Shown here in pieces: positions 1-8,286 of a stretch of DNA of 64,000 nt. Source of the stretch: Paenibacillus sp. URB8-2. Its GTDB lineage: Bacteria > Bacillota > Bacilli > Paenibacillales > Paenibacillaceae. The notes under the pieces are model-generated. The model saw only the letters and a list, made by a program, of their open reading frames with translations. It searched no databases and was not told the DNA's origin. Every line of letters begins with the position of its first letter. Position 1 is the stretch's first letter. The position numbers and the translations under genes were made by a program. The stretch spans positions 3,224,001 to 3,288,000 of the forward strand of contig NZ_AP023239.1 in NCBI RefSeq assembly GCF_013393385.1. The letters are read 5' to 3'.

Positions 1-395
1 GGAAATAGCCTCGACGGGAAATATCTTTTCGGGAAATATCCTCCCCGTCAGAGGTGAACTGGTCCGCAGCATTCTAAAAAGGAATTTCTCCCCCTTATTT
101 CTGCTAGAGTGGCTTCAAGCCAAGCCTGGGAGGGAAATCCTCCTGCTTAATTATGCGCTTTTATGGAAAAATAAGAAAACGGGGCCAATAAGCCGGAGCT
201 TTTCCCGTTTAGGGTCCGGTAACCGCCCTTTTTTGAATATAAAAGGGACGTTTTCCCGTTCATGCGTGCGCCTGTTAAAGATCCGATAGAGTATAAAAGT
301 ACCTTTTTTAGAGTTATACCTAGGTCAAGTTGAATCCGATATCCTTTATCCATGATCGCTTTGAACAGCTTACGCGGCAATCACTTTGGCCGCGT
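1..395. other. Window edge, no supported gene
   Basis: No convincing coding region. The first 50 bases hold two copies of GGGAAATATC about 15 bases apart plus a related GGAAATAGCC, so a short imperfect direct repeat. A 77-codon minus-strand frame at 147-380 has no ribosome binding site, runs through a terminator-like hairpin and has no recognisable similarity; I treat it as chance. The segment next to topB is its 3' flank. Confidence 0.5.
168..210 (-). terminator. Probable topB terminator
   Basis: On the minus strand AAACGGG (from 210) pairs with CCCGTTT (to 177) around a loop of about 20 bases containing a further GC pairing, followed by TTCTTATTTTT. It lies about 190 bases after the topB stop, so the distance is rather long. 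Confidence 0.45.
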
Positions 396-2858
396 TCATT
401 CCACCGCCAGCTCGCCCGTTTCCGGGCTTCTGAGGATCAGCTTGCCTTCCGCTGCCGAACCGTCCGGCAGCACCAGCTTCAGCTTGGCGGTGCGCCCTTT
501 TTCAATAAGCGCCTTGATTTGGGTGTCGGTAAGCTGTCTGCCATAACTCTCCTTCCAGATCACGAATCCGCAGCCTTCCTTGTAATGGGAGCATCCGTAC
601 CCCTTGCGGCCCATAAAGATTTGGCCGCCGCAGCCGGGCCGCGGACACGCCCCGATGAACTTAGGCGCGCCGGACCGGGAAGCTCCACCTGCAGAGGCAT
701 CGCCGCCCATCTTCGCGCCGCGTGGCGCCGAAGAAGCGTTGTCACCCGTGGCATCGCCGCCCGTCTTCACGCCGCTCCGCCCCGGAGAAGCCGAGCCCGC
801 TGCGGCGTAACCGTCTGCGGCCGCGTCCAATGCCGCTGCGGCGGACCGGCCTGCGGCCCCTTCCCTAGCGGCTCCGCCAGCCTCGCCTCCCGCTTTCCCG
901 GATGCGCCGCTCCGCCGGCTGCCGGAGCCTGAGCCGTCCTTCCCGCCGCTTGTGCGCCGAGAGCCCCCCCTTCCTTTCCCTCTCGTGCCGGAAGCCGGTT
1001 CGGAGCTTTCAAAGGACATTTTGTCGGCTCGGGACTGCGCGCGGACCTTATCGACGATCATCGCCGCGAATTTTTTTACATTCTCCATAAATTGCAGGTC
1101 CGACGCCACTCCGCGCGAGATTTCAGTCAGACGGCGCTCCCACTGGCCCGTCATTTCCGGAGAAGTCAACAGCTCGACGCCGGCTCCCCGGATCAGCTCG
1201 ATCGCGGTTCGGCCCTTTTGCGTAATCAGAATCTTTTTACCCTGCATCTCGATGTAGCCAACCTTTTTCAGCCGTTCGATCGTTGCCGCTCTGGTCGCCG
1301 GAGTTCCCAGACCCGAATCCTTCATCGCGTCCCGCAGCTCCTCGTCCTCAATCTGCTTGCCTGCGCTTTCCATGGCCTTCAGCAGGGTGCCTTCCGTAAA
1401 AGCCTTCGGCGGCTGAGTCTCCTTCTCCTTCACAACGGCGTCTCCGCAATGCACGCCTTCGCCGGAAACAATGGAGAATGGCTCGCTGACCTCGGTCTCC
1501 TCTTCCTCTTCATCTTCCTTGCCCTTGGCCCTGCCGCCCCTTGGCTTATCCTTCTTCTGATCACTGTAAATGACCTTCCAGCCGAGACTCAGCAGCTCTT
1601 TGACCGTCGTCTTGAACTTTTCTTCCTCTACTTCGGTAATGACGGCATGCATCTTGTATTCGGCGGCAGGATAGAACTGCGACAGGAACCGGCGGACAAT
1701 GAGATCGTACAGCTTCTGCTCGTCGGGACCAAGTCCCGCCGCTTTGCGTCCTGTCGGCAGGATGGCATGGTGATCTTCAACCTTTGCCGGGTTGCAGACA
1801 AACTTGTTACCTTTGTGGACCAGATTTCGGTTGGCGCCTTTCACCCAGTCATCGTAGGCTGTTCCCGTAAGGGAGGACAGCGTCTTATGCATCTCCGGAA
1901 TATTCTGCTCGGTCACATAGTTGGAATTTGTTCGCGGGTACGAAATCACCTTATGCTTCTCGTACAGCGCTTGGGCAAGGTCGAGCGTCTTTTTGGCCGA
2001 AAAACCGAATTTGCCGTTCGCTTCACGCTGCAACAGGGTCAGATCGTACAGCCTATTCGGATATTCTTTCGTTTCCTTAACTTCGTAAGAGGCTATTCGT
2101 CCCGGTTTGCCTTTGACCTTGGCGGCCAGCGCATCCGCTTTATCCTTCTCTGTCAGGCGGTCGCCCTGCCATAAGCCCTTATAAGATACATCTCCCTGCG
2201 TAAAGTGACCCTCCAGCTGAAAAAATTTCAGCGAGGAAAAAGCTTCGATTATCTTCTGTCGCTCATAAATCAGGGCAAGAACAGGCGTCTGCACCCGGCC
2301 AACCGATAGAAGCACGTTATGTCTCGTGGTGAAGGCGCGCGAACCATTCATCCCGATCAGCCAGTCGGCTTCGCTGCGGGCTTTGGCCGCTTTCGTCAAA
2401 TTGTCGTACTCCGAGCCTTCCTTCAGCTCCCGGAAGCCTTTGCGGATCGTCTCGGGCGTAAGATCGGATATCCACAGCCGCTTCACCGGCTGCATCAGCT
2501 TTAAATGCCGCTGGATTAGCGAAAAAATATGCTGTCCCTCCCGCCCGGCGTCACAGGAATTGATCAGAAGATTGCTTCGCTTCGCGAGCTCTCCGATCAC
2601 TTTCAACTGGTCGACGGTCTTCCGGTTCGGAATGAGCTTGAATTGCTCAGGGATGATCGGCAGGTCGCCAATATTCCATTTCTTATATTTCGGATCGTAA
2701 GCCTCGGGCGCCGCCAGTTCGATCAGATGCCCGATGGCCCATGTAATAATATACTGCTCCCCTTCGAGGTAGGAACGGTGATTTTTAGCTTTCGGGTCAA
2801 TTGCGGCGGCGATATTCCGTCCCATATCCGGTTTTTCCGCAATGATCAGTGTCTTCAA
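396..2858 (-). CDS. topB: DNA topoisomerase III (type IA)
   Basis: Type IA topoisomerase that passes single strands through a transient 5'-phosphotyrosyl break; TopB acts in decatenation and recombination intermediates. N-terminal TOPRIM domain with the LIIAEKP lysine/glutamate motif and the acidic SCDAGREGQ motif near residue 103; catalytic tyrosine in ISYPRTNS near residue 307. After the core comes a glycine/serine/alanine/arginine-rich linker of about 100 residues and a C-terminal zinc-ribbon-like module beginning CPRPGCGG. I take the TTG at 2858 as start because AGGGAG sits 9 bases upstream; an in-frame TTG at 2882 would lack this. Length 820 residues, longer than B. subtilis TopB because of the linker. 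No terminator lies between this gene and the T-box/proS scar upstream, so read-through from that leader is possible (inference). A TATAAT at 2912-2917 may also provide its own promoter. Confidence 0.95.
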   Translation of the reverse strand: MKTLIIAEKPDMGRNIAAAIDPKAKNHRSYLEGEQYIITWAIGHLIELAAPEAYDPKYKKWNIGDLPIIPEQFKLIPNRKTVDQLKVIGELAKRSNLLINSCDAGREGQHIFSLIQRHLKLMQPVKRLWISDLTPETIRKGFRELKEGSEYDNLTKAAKARSEADWLIGMNGSRAFTTRHNVLLSVGRVQTPVLALIYERQKIIEAFSSLKFFQLEGHFTQGDVSYKGLWQGDRLTEKDKADALAAKVKGKPGRIASYEVKETKEYPNRLYDLTLLQREANGKFGFSAKKTLDLAQALYEKHKVISYPRTNSNYVTEQNIPEMHKTLSSLTGTAYDDWVKGANRNLVHKGNKFVCNPAKVEDHHAILPTGRKAAGLGPDEQKLYDLIVRRFLSQFYPAAEYKMHAVITEVEEEKFKTTVKELLSLGWKVIYSDQKKDKPRGGRAKGKEDEEEEETEVSEPFSIVSGEGVHCGDAVVKEKETQPPKAFTEGTLLKAMESAGKQIEDEELRDAMKDSGLGTPATRAATIERLKKVGYIEMQGKKILITQKGRTAIELIRGAGVELLTSPEMTGQWERRLTEISRGVASDLQFMENVKKFAAMIVDKVRAQSRADKMSFESSEPASGTRGKGRGGSRRTSGGKDGSGSGSRRSGASGKAGGEAGGAAREGAAGRSAAAALDAAADGYAAAGSASPGRSGVKTGGDATGDNASSAPRGAKMGGDASAGGASRSGAPKFIGACPRPGCGGQIFMGRKGYGCSHYKEGCGFVIWKESYGRQLTDTQIKALIEKGRTAKLKLVLPDGSAAEGKLILRSPETGELAVE

Positions 2859-2919
2859 AAACAATCGCTCCCTGTCTATCAATCTCGGTAGTTAAAAAGG
2901 TCCAGTAGTCTATTATACA

Positions 2920-3122
2920 TCAGATCCGATTGTTTTTAATATGCTCCTTAATGCGCCGGAAGGTCTCCTCCAGCCCGAGCGTCTCTTTAACGCCGCTGAC
3001 CCGGTCCTCGTATTCCACTCTCTCAAGCGCCGCTTCTCTGCCAATCACAACGACCTGCGGCGCCCCGATCAGGCCAGATTCTTTAAATTTGACCCCGGGA
3101 CGCTCCTCTCACTTTGTCGCAT
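2920..3122 (-). pseudogene. proS: proS deletion scar (prolyl-tRNA synthetase remnant)
   Basis: A ribosome binding site (AAGGGGGAA) precedes ATG at 3122, and the first four codons read MRQS, the usual start of bacterial ProS. The reading then meets a stretch that in another frame (3108-2920, about 62 codons) reads EERPGVKFKESGLIGAP and ends in IKEHIKNNRI-stop, clearly the C-terminal anticodon-binding domain of ProS (family motif DDR-ERPGVKF-LIG-P). About 500 internal codons are missing and the two ends are joined out of frame near 3105-3111; the frame from the ATG ends after 17 codons. It lies directly behind a T-box leader, where a T-box-controlled proS is expected. A functional ProS must be encoded elsewhere. 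The remnant identity is read from sequence; the deletion mechanism is unknown. Confidence 0.85.
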
Positions 3123-3137
3123 CCCGATTCCCCCTTA

Positions 3138-3500
3138 ACAAAAATAAAGACACATTCGTCAGGGACGAATGTGTCGTGATACCACCCTAATTCAACTCTC
3201 TGTCTTCAGAGACAGAACAGTCCTTAAAACGGATAACGGCCGTTAACCGGCAGCGTTTCACGCCCGGAGCGCTCGATCAGGATGCGGCTGCACTGCCGCT
3301 TATCCGTCAGAGGACTCTTCAGCCAATGGCCGCATACCCTGGGGACACGGAGCCATATGGCTCAAGCACTTCTTCACTGCAGCTACCAAGGCGGGGGGCA
3401 GGCTGGCGTCTCGGAGAATCTCTCAGCCGGTGGATTCTCTTTCTGTTCCAACGCGTATTCGCAATCAAGAGGGAGGAATTCGGAAATACTGGCTTCAGCG
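3138..3500 (-). promoter_or_regulatory. T-box leader (proline type inferred)
   Basis: Minus-strand leader with the T-box core TTAGGGTGGTATCACG (3190-3175) directly before a strong terminator, GACACATTCGTC/GACGAATGTGTC (3175-3149), followed by a T-rich run. Upstream are Stem I-like elements, including AGAGAATCCACCGGCTGAGAG around 3445-3420. Uncharged tRNA would pair with the TGG in the T-box bulge and allow read-through. Amino acid specificity is inferred from the ProS remnant immediately downstream; CCT at 3402-3400 is one possible specifier but I could not place Stem I with certainty. The 5' end is approximate. The leader starts right after gltD, so it may have its own promoter in the gltD 3' region. 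Confidence 0.88.
3149..3175 (-). terminator. T-box regulatory terminator
   Basis: Perfect 12-bp stem GACACATTCGTC/GACGAATGTGTC with a 3-base loop, followed on the minus strand by TTTATTTTTGTTAA. Its 5' arm is adjacent to the T-box core, as needed for switching with the antiterminator. Confidence 0.9.
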
Positions 3501-3520
3501 TTTCCGCCTGCTTCCATAAC

Positions 3521-5008
3521 TTAAGGCAGAACCGTCGAACCCATCAAATATTTATCCACCTCGCGGGCGGCCGCGCGTCCTTCGTTGATCGCCCATACGA
3601 CCAAGCTTTGTCCGCGGCGCATATCACCGGCGGCGAATACTTTTTCAACATTGGTATTAAATTGGTCGTACCGCGCCTTCACGTTCGTGCGGCGGTCGGT
3701 CTCCAGCTTCAATTCCTGAACCAGATCCTGCTCCGGTCCGTCGAAACCGATGGCGATCAGCGCAAGCTGCGCCGGATAAACCGCTTCGGTGCCGGGAATC
3801 GGCTGGTAAATTTTACGGCCCGTCTCATCCACCATCCGGCGAATGTTGACCGTATGCAGCTCCTTGAGGTTTCCGTTCTCGTCGCCGACGAATTTCGTCG
3901 TCATGATGGAGAACTCGCGCGGGTCGCTGCCGAATATGGCCTTCGCTTCCTGCTGGGCGTAGTCCAGCGTGTATACATTCGGGAACTGCGGCCAAGGATT
4001 CGCGATCGGATCGCGCTCCAGCGGCGCCTGCTCATGCGTACCGAACTGGGTAATGCTATTGCAGCCATGACGCAGCGACGTAGCTACGCAGTCGGAGCCG
4101 GTATCGCCGCCGCCAAGCACGATTACGTCCTTGCCTTCGGCAGATACGAAATTTCCGTCTTCAAGACCCGAAGCCAGGTAGCTCTTGATCGTGCCGTTCA
4201 AATAATCCATAGCGTACATTACGCCGTTCAGATCACTGCCTTCCGCGGTGAACTTGCGGGCTTTGGTCGCACCGCCGCACAGAACGACGGCATCGTACTC
4301 GTCAACCAGCTGCTGCGCCGGGATATCCTTGCCAATCTCCGTGCTTACGACAAAATTCACGCCTTCCGCCGCCAGCAGGTCAACCCGGCGCTGCACGACG
4401 CGCTTGTCGAGCTTCATCGTCGGAATACCGTAGGTCAGCAGTCCGCCGACCCGGTCGCTGCGCTCGTAAACGGTAACCGTATGGCCCGCTTTGTTAAGCT
4501 GCGCCGCCGCCGCGAGTCCGGCGGGTCCTGAGCCGACAATCGCGACTTTTTTGCCTGTGCGTTTCTCTGGAGGCTCCGGAACGACCCAGCCCTCTTCGAA
4601 GCCTTTGTCGATAATGGCCAGCTCGATCGTCTTGATCGTTACCGGTTGTCCGATCAGACCGACCGTACACGATCCCTCGCAGGGAGCCGGACAGATGCTG
4701 CCGGTAAACTCAGGGAAGTTGTTGGTCTTGTGCAGACGCTCCAGCGCCTCCCTCCACAGTCCGCGATATACAAGGTTGTTCCACTCGGGAATGAGGTTGT
4801 GCACCGGGCAGCCCGAAGTGCCGCCGGCCATATCGATTCCGGTATGGCAGTATGGCGTACCGCAGTCCATACAACGTGCCCCTTGCGTCCGCAGCTCCTC
4901 TTCGGACAGATGCTCATGGAACTCCTTCCAGTCCTTCACCCGCTGCTGCGGATCGCGGTCCCCCGGGAGTTGTCTTTTATATTCCATAAATCCAGTAGGT
5001 GTAGACAT
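3521..5008 (-). CDS. gltD: Glutamate synthase small (beta) subunit
   Basis: NADPH-dependent electron-supplying subunit of glutamate synthase, which makes two glutamates from glutamine and 2-oxoglutarate. N-terminal cysteine-rich Fe-S region (CMDCGTPYCHTG, then CPVHN and CPAPCEGSC), an FAD-binding GSGPAGLAAAAQL motif, a second nucleotide-binding GGGDTGSDC motif, and the C-terminal FAAGDMRRGQS signature. I place the start at ATG 5008 (MSTPTGFMEYKR) since family members begin there and GGGGGAT lies upstream; an in-frame ATG at 5038 has no ribosome binding site. Length 495 residues, normal. The large subunit gene gltA/gltB is not adjacent, so it must be elsewhere or GltD-like activity serves another partner. 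Transcribed towards the T-box leader. Confidence 0.93.
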   Translation of the reverse strand: MSTPTGFMEYKRQLPGDRDPQQRVKDWKEFHEHLSEEELRTQGARCMDCGTPYCHTGIDMAGGTSGCPVHNLIPEWNNLVYRGLWREALERLHKTNNFPEFTGSICPAPCEGSCTVGLIGQPVTIKTIELAIIDKGFEEGWVVPEPPEKRTGKKVAIVGSGPAGLAAAAQLNKAGHTVTVYERSDRVGGLLTYGIPTMKLDKRVVQRRVDLLAAEGVNFVVSTEIGKDIPAQQLVDEYDAVVLCGGATKARKFTAEGSDLNGVMYAMDYLNGTIKSYLASGLEDGNFVSAEGKDVIVLGGGDTGSDCVATSLRHGCNSITQFGTHEQAPLERDPIANPWPQFPNVYTLDYAQQEAKAIFGSDPREFSIMTTKFVGDENGNLKELHTVNIRRMVDETGRKIYQPIPGTEAVYPAQLALIAIGFDGPEQDLVQELKLETDRRTNVKARYDQFNTNVEKVFAAGDMRRGQSLVVWAINEGRAAAREVDKYLMGSTVLP

Positions 5009-5261
5009 ATCTTCGTATCCCCCATCCGTTCTCTTCATGTTGATTTCAGTACATTGGAACCTGATGCTGCAGTTCAAAAGAGCGCATACTGCGCAGTGAG
5101 GCTCCTGTACATGATGAGTCGCCCTAACGTAACTAATTTTTATTATATTAGCATTCCTAACTTTTGCACGTTAATGGACTAATTTGCTGATTGTTTGTAC
5201 TTTTTTCACATGTTATGTCAGATAGTTGGGACGACAGGCTTCCGGTCGAAGAGTTTAGGGA

Positions 5262-5759
5262 TTACAGTTTATCCGTACGTTCGTATACGACAAACCGATA
5301 ATCATACGGATTCTTCTCATCGCGGATCCCCTGCGTGCTTGAAACCTCTTTCCACTTGCTCCAGTCCGTTTCAGGAAAAAAAGTATCGCCGTCAAAGGAC
5401 TCATCGATTCGGGTAACGATCAGCTTGTCGGCAAAGGGAAGCGTCATCCGGTAGACTTCCGCTCCGCCGATCACCATCAGCTCGTCCTGGCCTCGGCCAA
5501 GCTCAAGAGCCTCCTCCAGACTGTGGACGGTTTCCGCTCCTTCTGGAGCGGCGCTTTCGTCCCGGGTCAGGATCACGCTCTTTCTTCCGGGAAGCGCCCT
5601 GCCTCCCAAGGAATCCCAGGTTTTGCGCCCCATCAGCATCGTCTTGCCCATCGTCTGCGACTTGAAGAACGCGAAATCCCGGGGCAGCCGCCAGGGCATG
5701 CCGCCGTCCTTGCCGATAACTCCCTTTTCGCCCATGGCCCAAATTAAGCTTATACTCAT
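5262..5759 (-). CDS. dfrA: Dihydrofolate reductase
   Basis: Reduces dihydrofolate to tetrahydrofolate with NADPH, regenerating the folate oxidised by thymidylate synthase. Shows the N-terminal SLIWAMGEKGVIGKDG strand-loop, MPWRLPRDFAFFK (substrate-binding acidic position and helix), GRKTWDSLG, and VIGGAEVY for cofactor binding. Length 165 residues, typical of the bacterial family. Start ATG 5759 chosen for similarity to family N-termini and GGAAGGAGG upstream, although the gap of 12 bases is long. It lies 52 bases downstream of thyA on the same strand; the pair forms the common thyA-dfrA folate operon. Confidence 0.93.
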   Translation of the reverse strand: MSISLIWAMGEKGVIGKDGGMPWRLPRDFAFFKSQTMGKTMLMGRKTWDSLGGRALPGRKSVILTRDESAAPEGAETVHSLEEALELGRGQDELMVIGGAEVYRMTLPFADKLIVTRIDESFDGDTFFPETDWSKWKEVSSTQGIRDEKNPYDYRFVVYERTDKL

Positions 5760-5811
5760 CGCTATGTCTTTCCTCCTTCCGGCATTGATAACCTCTATCG
5801 CGGGATGTCTC

Positions 5812-6606
5812 CTACACGGCGACAGGCGCTTTGATTCCCGGATGATAGCGGTAACCTTCGAACTCAAAATCCTCGTAAGTGTAGTCGAATATACTGTCCG
5901 GTTTTCGGCGGATGACAAGCTTTGGAAGCTCGTAGGGCTCCCTGGAAAGCTGCGTCGCAACCTGCTCCAGATGATTTGTATAAATATGCACATCCCCGCC
6001 GGACCAAATAAAATCTCCCGGCGCAAGCCCCGTCTGCTGAGCAACCATATGCGTCAGTAGGGCGTAGCTTGCAATATTGAACGGCAGCCCCAGAAACGTA
6101 TCCACTGACCGCATCGTCAGCATGCAGGACAGCTTGCCGTCCGCTACATAGAACTGAAAGACGAAATGGCAAGGGGGCAGCTTCATTTGATCGATCTCGC
6201 CCACATTCCAGGCGCTTACGATATGTCTGCGGGAGTCCGGGTTCTTCTTGATCGACTCGATGACATTCGAGATCTGATCGATATGGAGTCCGTCCGCGCT
6301 TTCCCACGCTCGCCACTGCGAGCCGTATACCGGTCCCAATTCGCCGTTCTCGTCCGCCCATTCGTCCCATATTGTGACTCCGTTTTCTTTCAGATAAGCG
6401 ATGTTCGTCTCGCCTTTCAGAAACCAGAGCAGCTCGTGCACCACCGATTTCAGATGAATCCGCTTGGTCGTCATCAGCGGGAATCCTTCCGACAGATCAA
6501 AACGCAGCTGGCGGCCGAATACGGATATTGTCCCCGTTCCCGTACGGTCGCTCTTGCGGGTTCCATGATCCAATACATCTTGCAGAAGATCTAAATATTT
6601 TTGCAA
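5812..6606 (-). CDS. thyA: Thymidylate synthase
   Basis: Methylates dUMP to dTMP using methylene-tetrahydrofolate. Contains [12 protein letters not shown] near the N-terminus (phosphate-binding arginine), the LWFLKG and WDEWAD motifs, catalytic cysteine in [12 protein letters not shown], and [10 protein letters not shown] and GDVHIYTNH. Start taken as TTG 6606: it gives 264 residues, exactly the normal size, and GGAGGAG lies upstream; longer in-frame starts would add a non-conserved tail. Encoded just upstream of dfrA, which recycles the dihydrofolate produced here. Confidence 0.95.
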   Translation of the reverse strand: MQKYLDLLQDVLDHGTRKSDRTGTGTISVFGRQLRFDLSEGFPLMTTKRIHLKSVVHELLWFLKGETNIAYLKENGVTIWDEWADENGELGPVYGSQWRAWESADGLHIDQISNVIESIKKNPDSRRHIVSAWNVGEIDQMKLPPCHFVFQFYVADGKLSCMLTMRSVDTFLGLPFNIASYALLTHMVAQQTGLAPGDFIWSGGDVHIYTNHLEQVATQLSREPYELPKLVIRRKPDSIFDYTYEDFEFEGYRYHPGIKAPVAV

Positions 6607-6793
6607 GCTTTCAACGCTCCTCCACTCATATTCTCTTCTAAGTTTACCATGACTAACGTCGCTATGTAACATGCCAAACTATAGAAAAGGACATGATTCG
6701 CGGCGCTCAAGAAGAAACGACTGCGCCATCCGTTAAGAGCAGCACCCGTTTCCGGAGAAATTTAAGGCAGTTTATACTTGATTATATGTTTTG

Positions 6794-6827
6794 AAAAAGG
6801 GCGAAAACGCCAATGCGTCTTCGCCCT
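6794..6827 (-). terminator. pdh operon terminator
   Basis: Stem AGGGCGAA (6827-6820) with TTCGCCCT (6805-6798) plus inner pairs, followed on the minus strand by TTTTTC. It lies about 40 bases after the pdhD stop. Confidence 0.85.
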
Positions 6828-6867
6828 ATTCTGTCAGCCCGCCATAGCAGGCTTCTTGTTTGTATGA

Positions 6868-8283
6868 TTAGCGGGTCAGAACGTGAATCGGATGTCCTTC
6901 AACCAGCTCGGCCGCTTCCATAACTACTTCGCCGAGTGTCGGATGGCCGTGAATGGTCAGAGAGATATCTTCAAGCGTAGCGCCCATTTCGATCGCAAGA
7001 CCCAGCTCGGCGATCAGGTTGGAGGCTTCGATGCCGACGATTTGCGCGCCCAGCACGATATTGTTCTCTTCATTCGCGACAATCTTGATGAAGCCGTCCG
7101 CATTGTTCAGGGACAGAGCGCGTCCGTTGCCTGCAAACGGGAATTTGCCGGATTTGACTTTGTAGCCTTTGTCCTTGGCTTCTTTCTCTGTCAGACCGAC
7201 GCTGGAGCATTCCGGATCGGTAAATACAACAGCCGGAATCACTTTGTAGTCGACAACGGATTTATGTCCCGCAATCGCTTCAGCGGCAATTTTGCCTTCG
7301 TAGGAAGCTTTGTGGGCCAGCGCAAGGCCAGGAACCACGTCGCCGATGGCGAAGATGTTCGAAACGTTGGTGCGCCCTTGATGGTCGACCTTGATCAGTC
7401 CGCGCTCATCCAGCTCAATGCCGATCAGATCGAGTCCCAGTTCGCCATCCGTGTTCGGACGGCGTCCTACCGTCACGAGCAGATATTCCGCCGTTACTTC
7501 CTTGGACTCGCCGCCCACGGAGTACTTCACGGTTACGTCTGTGTCGGTCTGCACTGCGCTTTCCGCTTTGGCGTTCGTTACGATATCGATGCCGGTCTTA
7601 GCCATGTTCTTCGCTACCAGACGCGTCATGTCTTTGTCAAAGCCCGGCAGCACGGTGTCCAAGCCTTCGATAATCGTTACTTTGGTGCCGAATTTGGAAT
7701 ACATTTGGCCGAGCTCCGCTCCGATATAGCCGCCGCCGATAACGATCAGGCTCTTCGGAATTTCCGGCAGCTCAAGCGCCTCGGTGGAGGACAGAATGCG
7801 TCCGCCGAATGGGAAAGGCTTAAGCTCGATCGGGCGGGAGCCCGTCGCGATGATGCAGTTCTTGAAGCGGTAGCGCGGCGATTCGTGATCGTTGAATACG
7901 CGGGCTTCCGTTGTGCTGATGAACATGCATTCTCCGTTGAATATCTCAACCTTGTTGCCTTTCAGCAAGCCGGCGACTCCGCCGGTCAGCTTCTTGACCA
8001 CACTGGTCTTGAATTCCTGCGTCTTGGTAAAATCCACCTTCACGTTCTCGGCGGTGACGCCGAACGCTTCGCCGTGCTTAGCGGACTCATACTGGTGAGC
8101 AGCCGAGATTAGCGCTTTGGAAGGGATACAGCCGCGGTTCAGACATACGCCGCCGACTTCGGATTTGTCTACGATGAGTACCTTTTGTCCGAGCTGGGCG
8201 GCCCGGATAGCCGCAACATATCCGCCGGGACCTGCACCAATTACCAATGTATCAATATCGAGTGAAGCGTCTCCCACTACCAT
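6868..8283 (-). CDS. pdhD: Dihydrolipoyl dehydrogenase (E3)
   Basis: Flavoprotein that reoxidises dihydrolipoamide on E2 with NAD, the last step in the pyruvate dehydrogenase cycle. N-terminal FAD site VIGAGPGGYVAAIRAAQLG, redox-active disulfide in GGVCLNRGCIPSKAL, NAD-binding VIGGGYIGAELGQMY, FAD-contacting AIGDVVPG, and C-terminal active-site HGHPTLGE supplied across the dimer. 471 residues, normal. GGAGGTGTAACAT precedes ATG 8283; only 3 bases separate it from the pdhC stop, so it is last in the pdhABCD operon and followed by a terminator. Confidence 0.97.
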   Translation of the reverse strand: MVVGDASLDIDTLVIGAGPGGYVAAIRAAQLGQKVLIVDKSEVGGVCLNRGCIPSKALISAAHQYESAKHGEAFGVTAENVKVDFTKTQEFKTSVVKKLTGGVAGLLKGNKVEIFNGECMFISTTEARVFNDHESPRYRFKNCIIATGSRPIELKPFPFGGRILSSTEALELPEIPKSLIVIGGGYIGAELGQMYSKFGTKVTIIEGLDTVLPGFDKDMTRLVAKNMAKTGIDIVTNAKAESAVQTDTDVTVKYSVGGESKEVTAEYLLVTVGRRPNTDGELGLDLIGIELDERGLIKVDHQGRTNVSNIFAIGDVVPGLALAHKASYEGKIAAEAIAGHKSVVDYKVIPAVVFTDPECSSVGLTEKEAKDKGYKVKSGKFPFAGNGRALSLNNADGFIKIVANEENNIVLGAQIVGIEASNLIAELGLAIEMGATLEDISLTIHGHPTLGEVVMEAAELVEGHPIHVLTR

Positions 8284-8286
8284 ATG

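Noticed and set aside
147-380. 77-codon minus-strand frame after topB
   Set aside because: No ribosome binding site, crosses a terminator-like hairpin, and has no similarity I recognise.
1092-2174. 360-codon plus-strand frame opposite topB
   Set aside because: Shadow of topB with low-complexity, basic composition and no motif.
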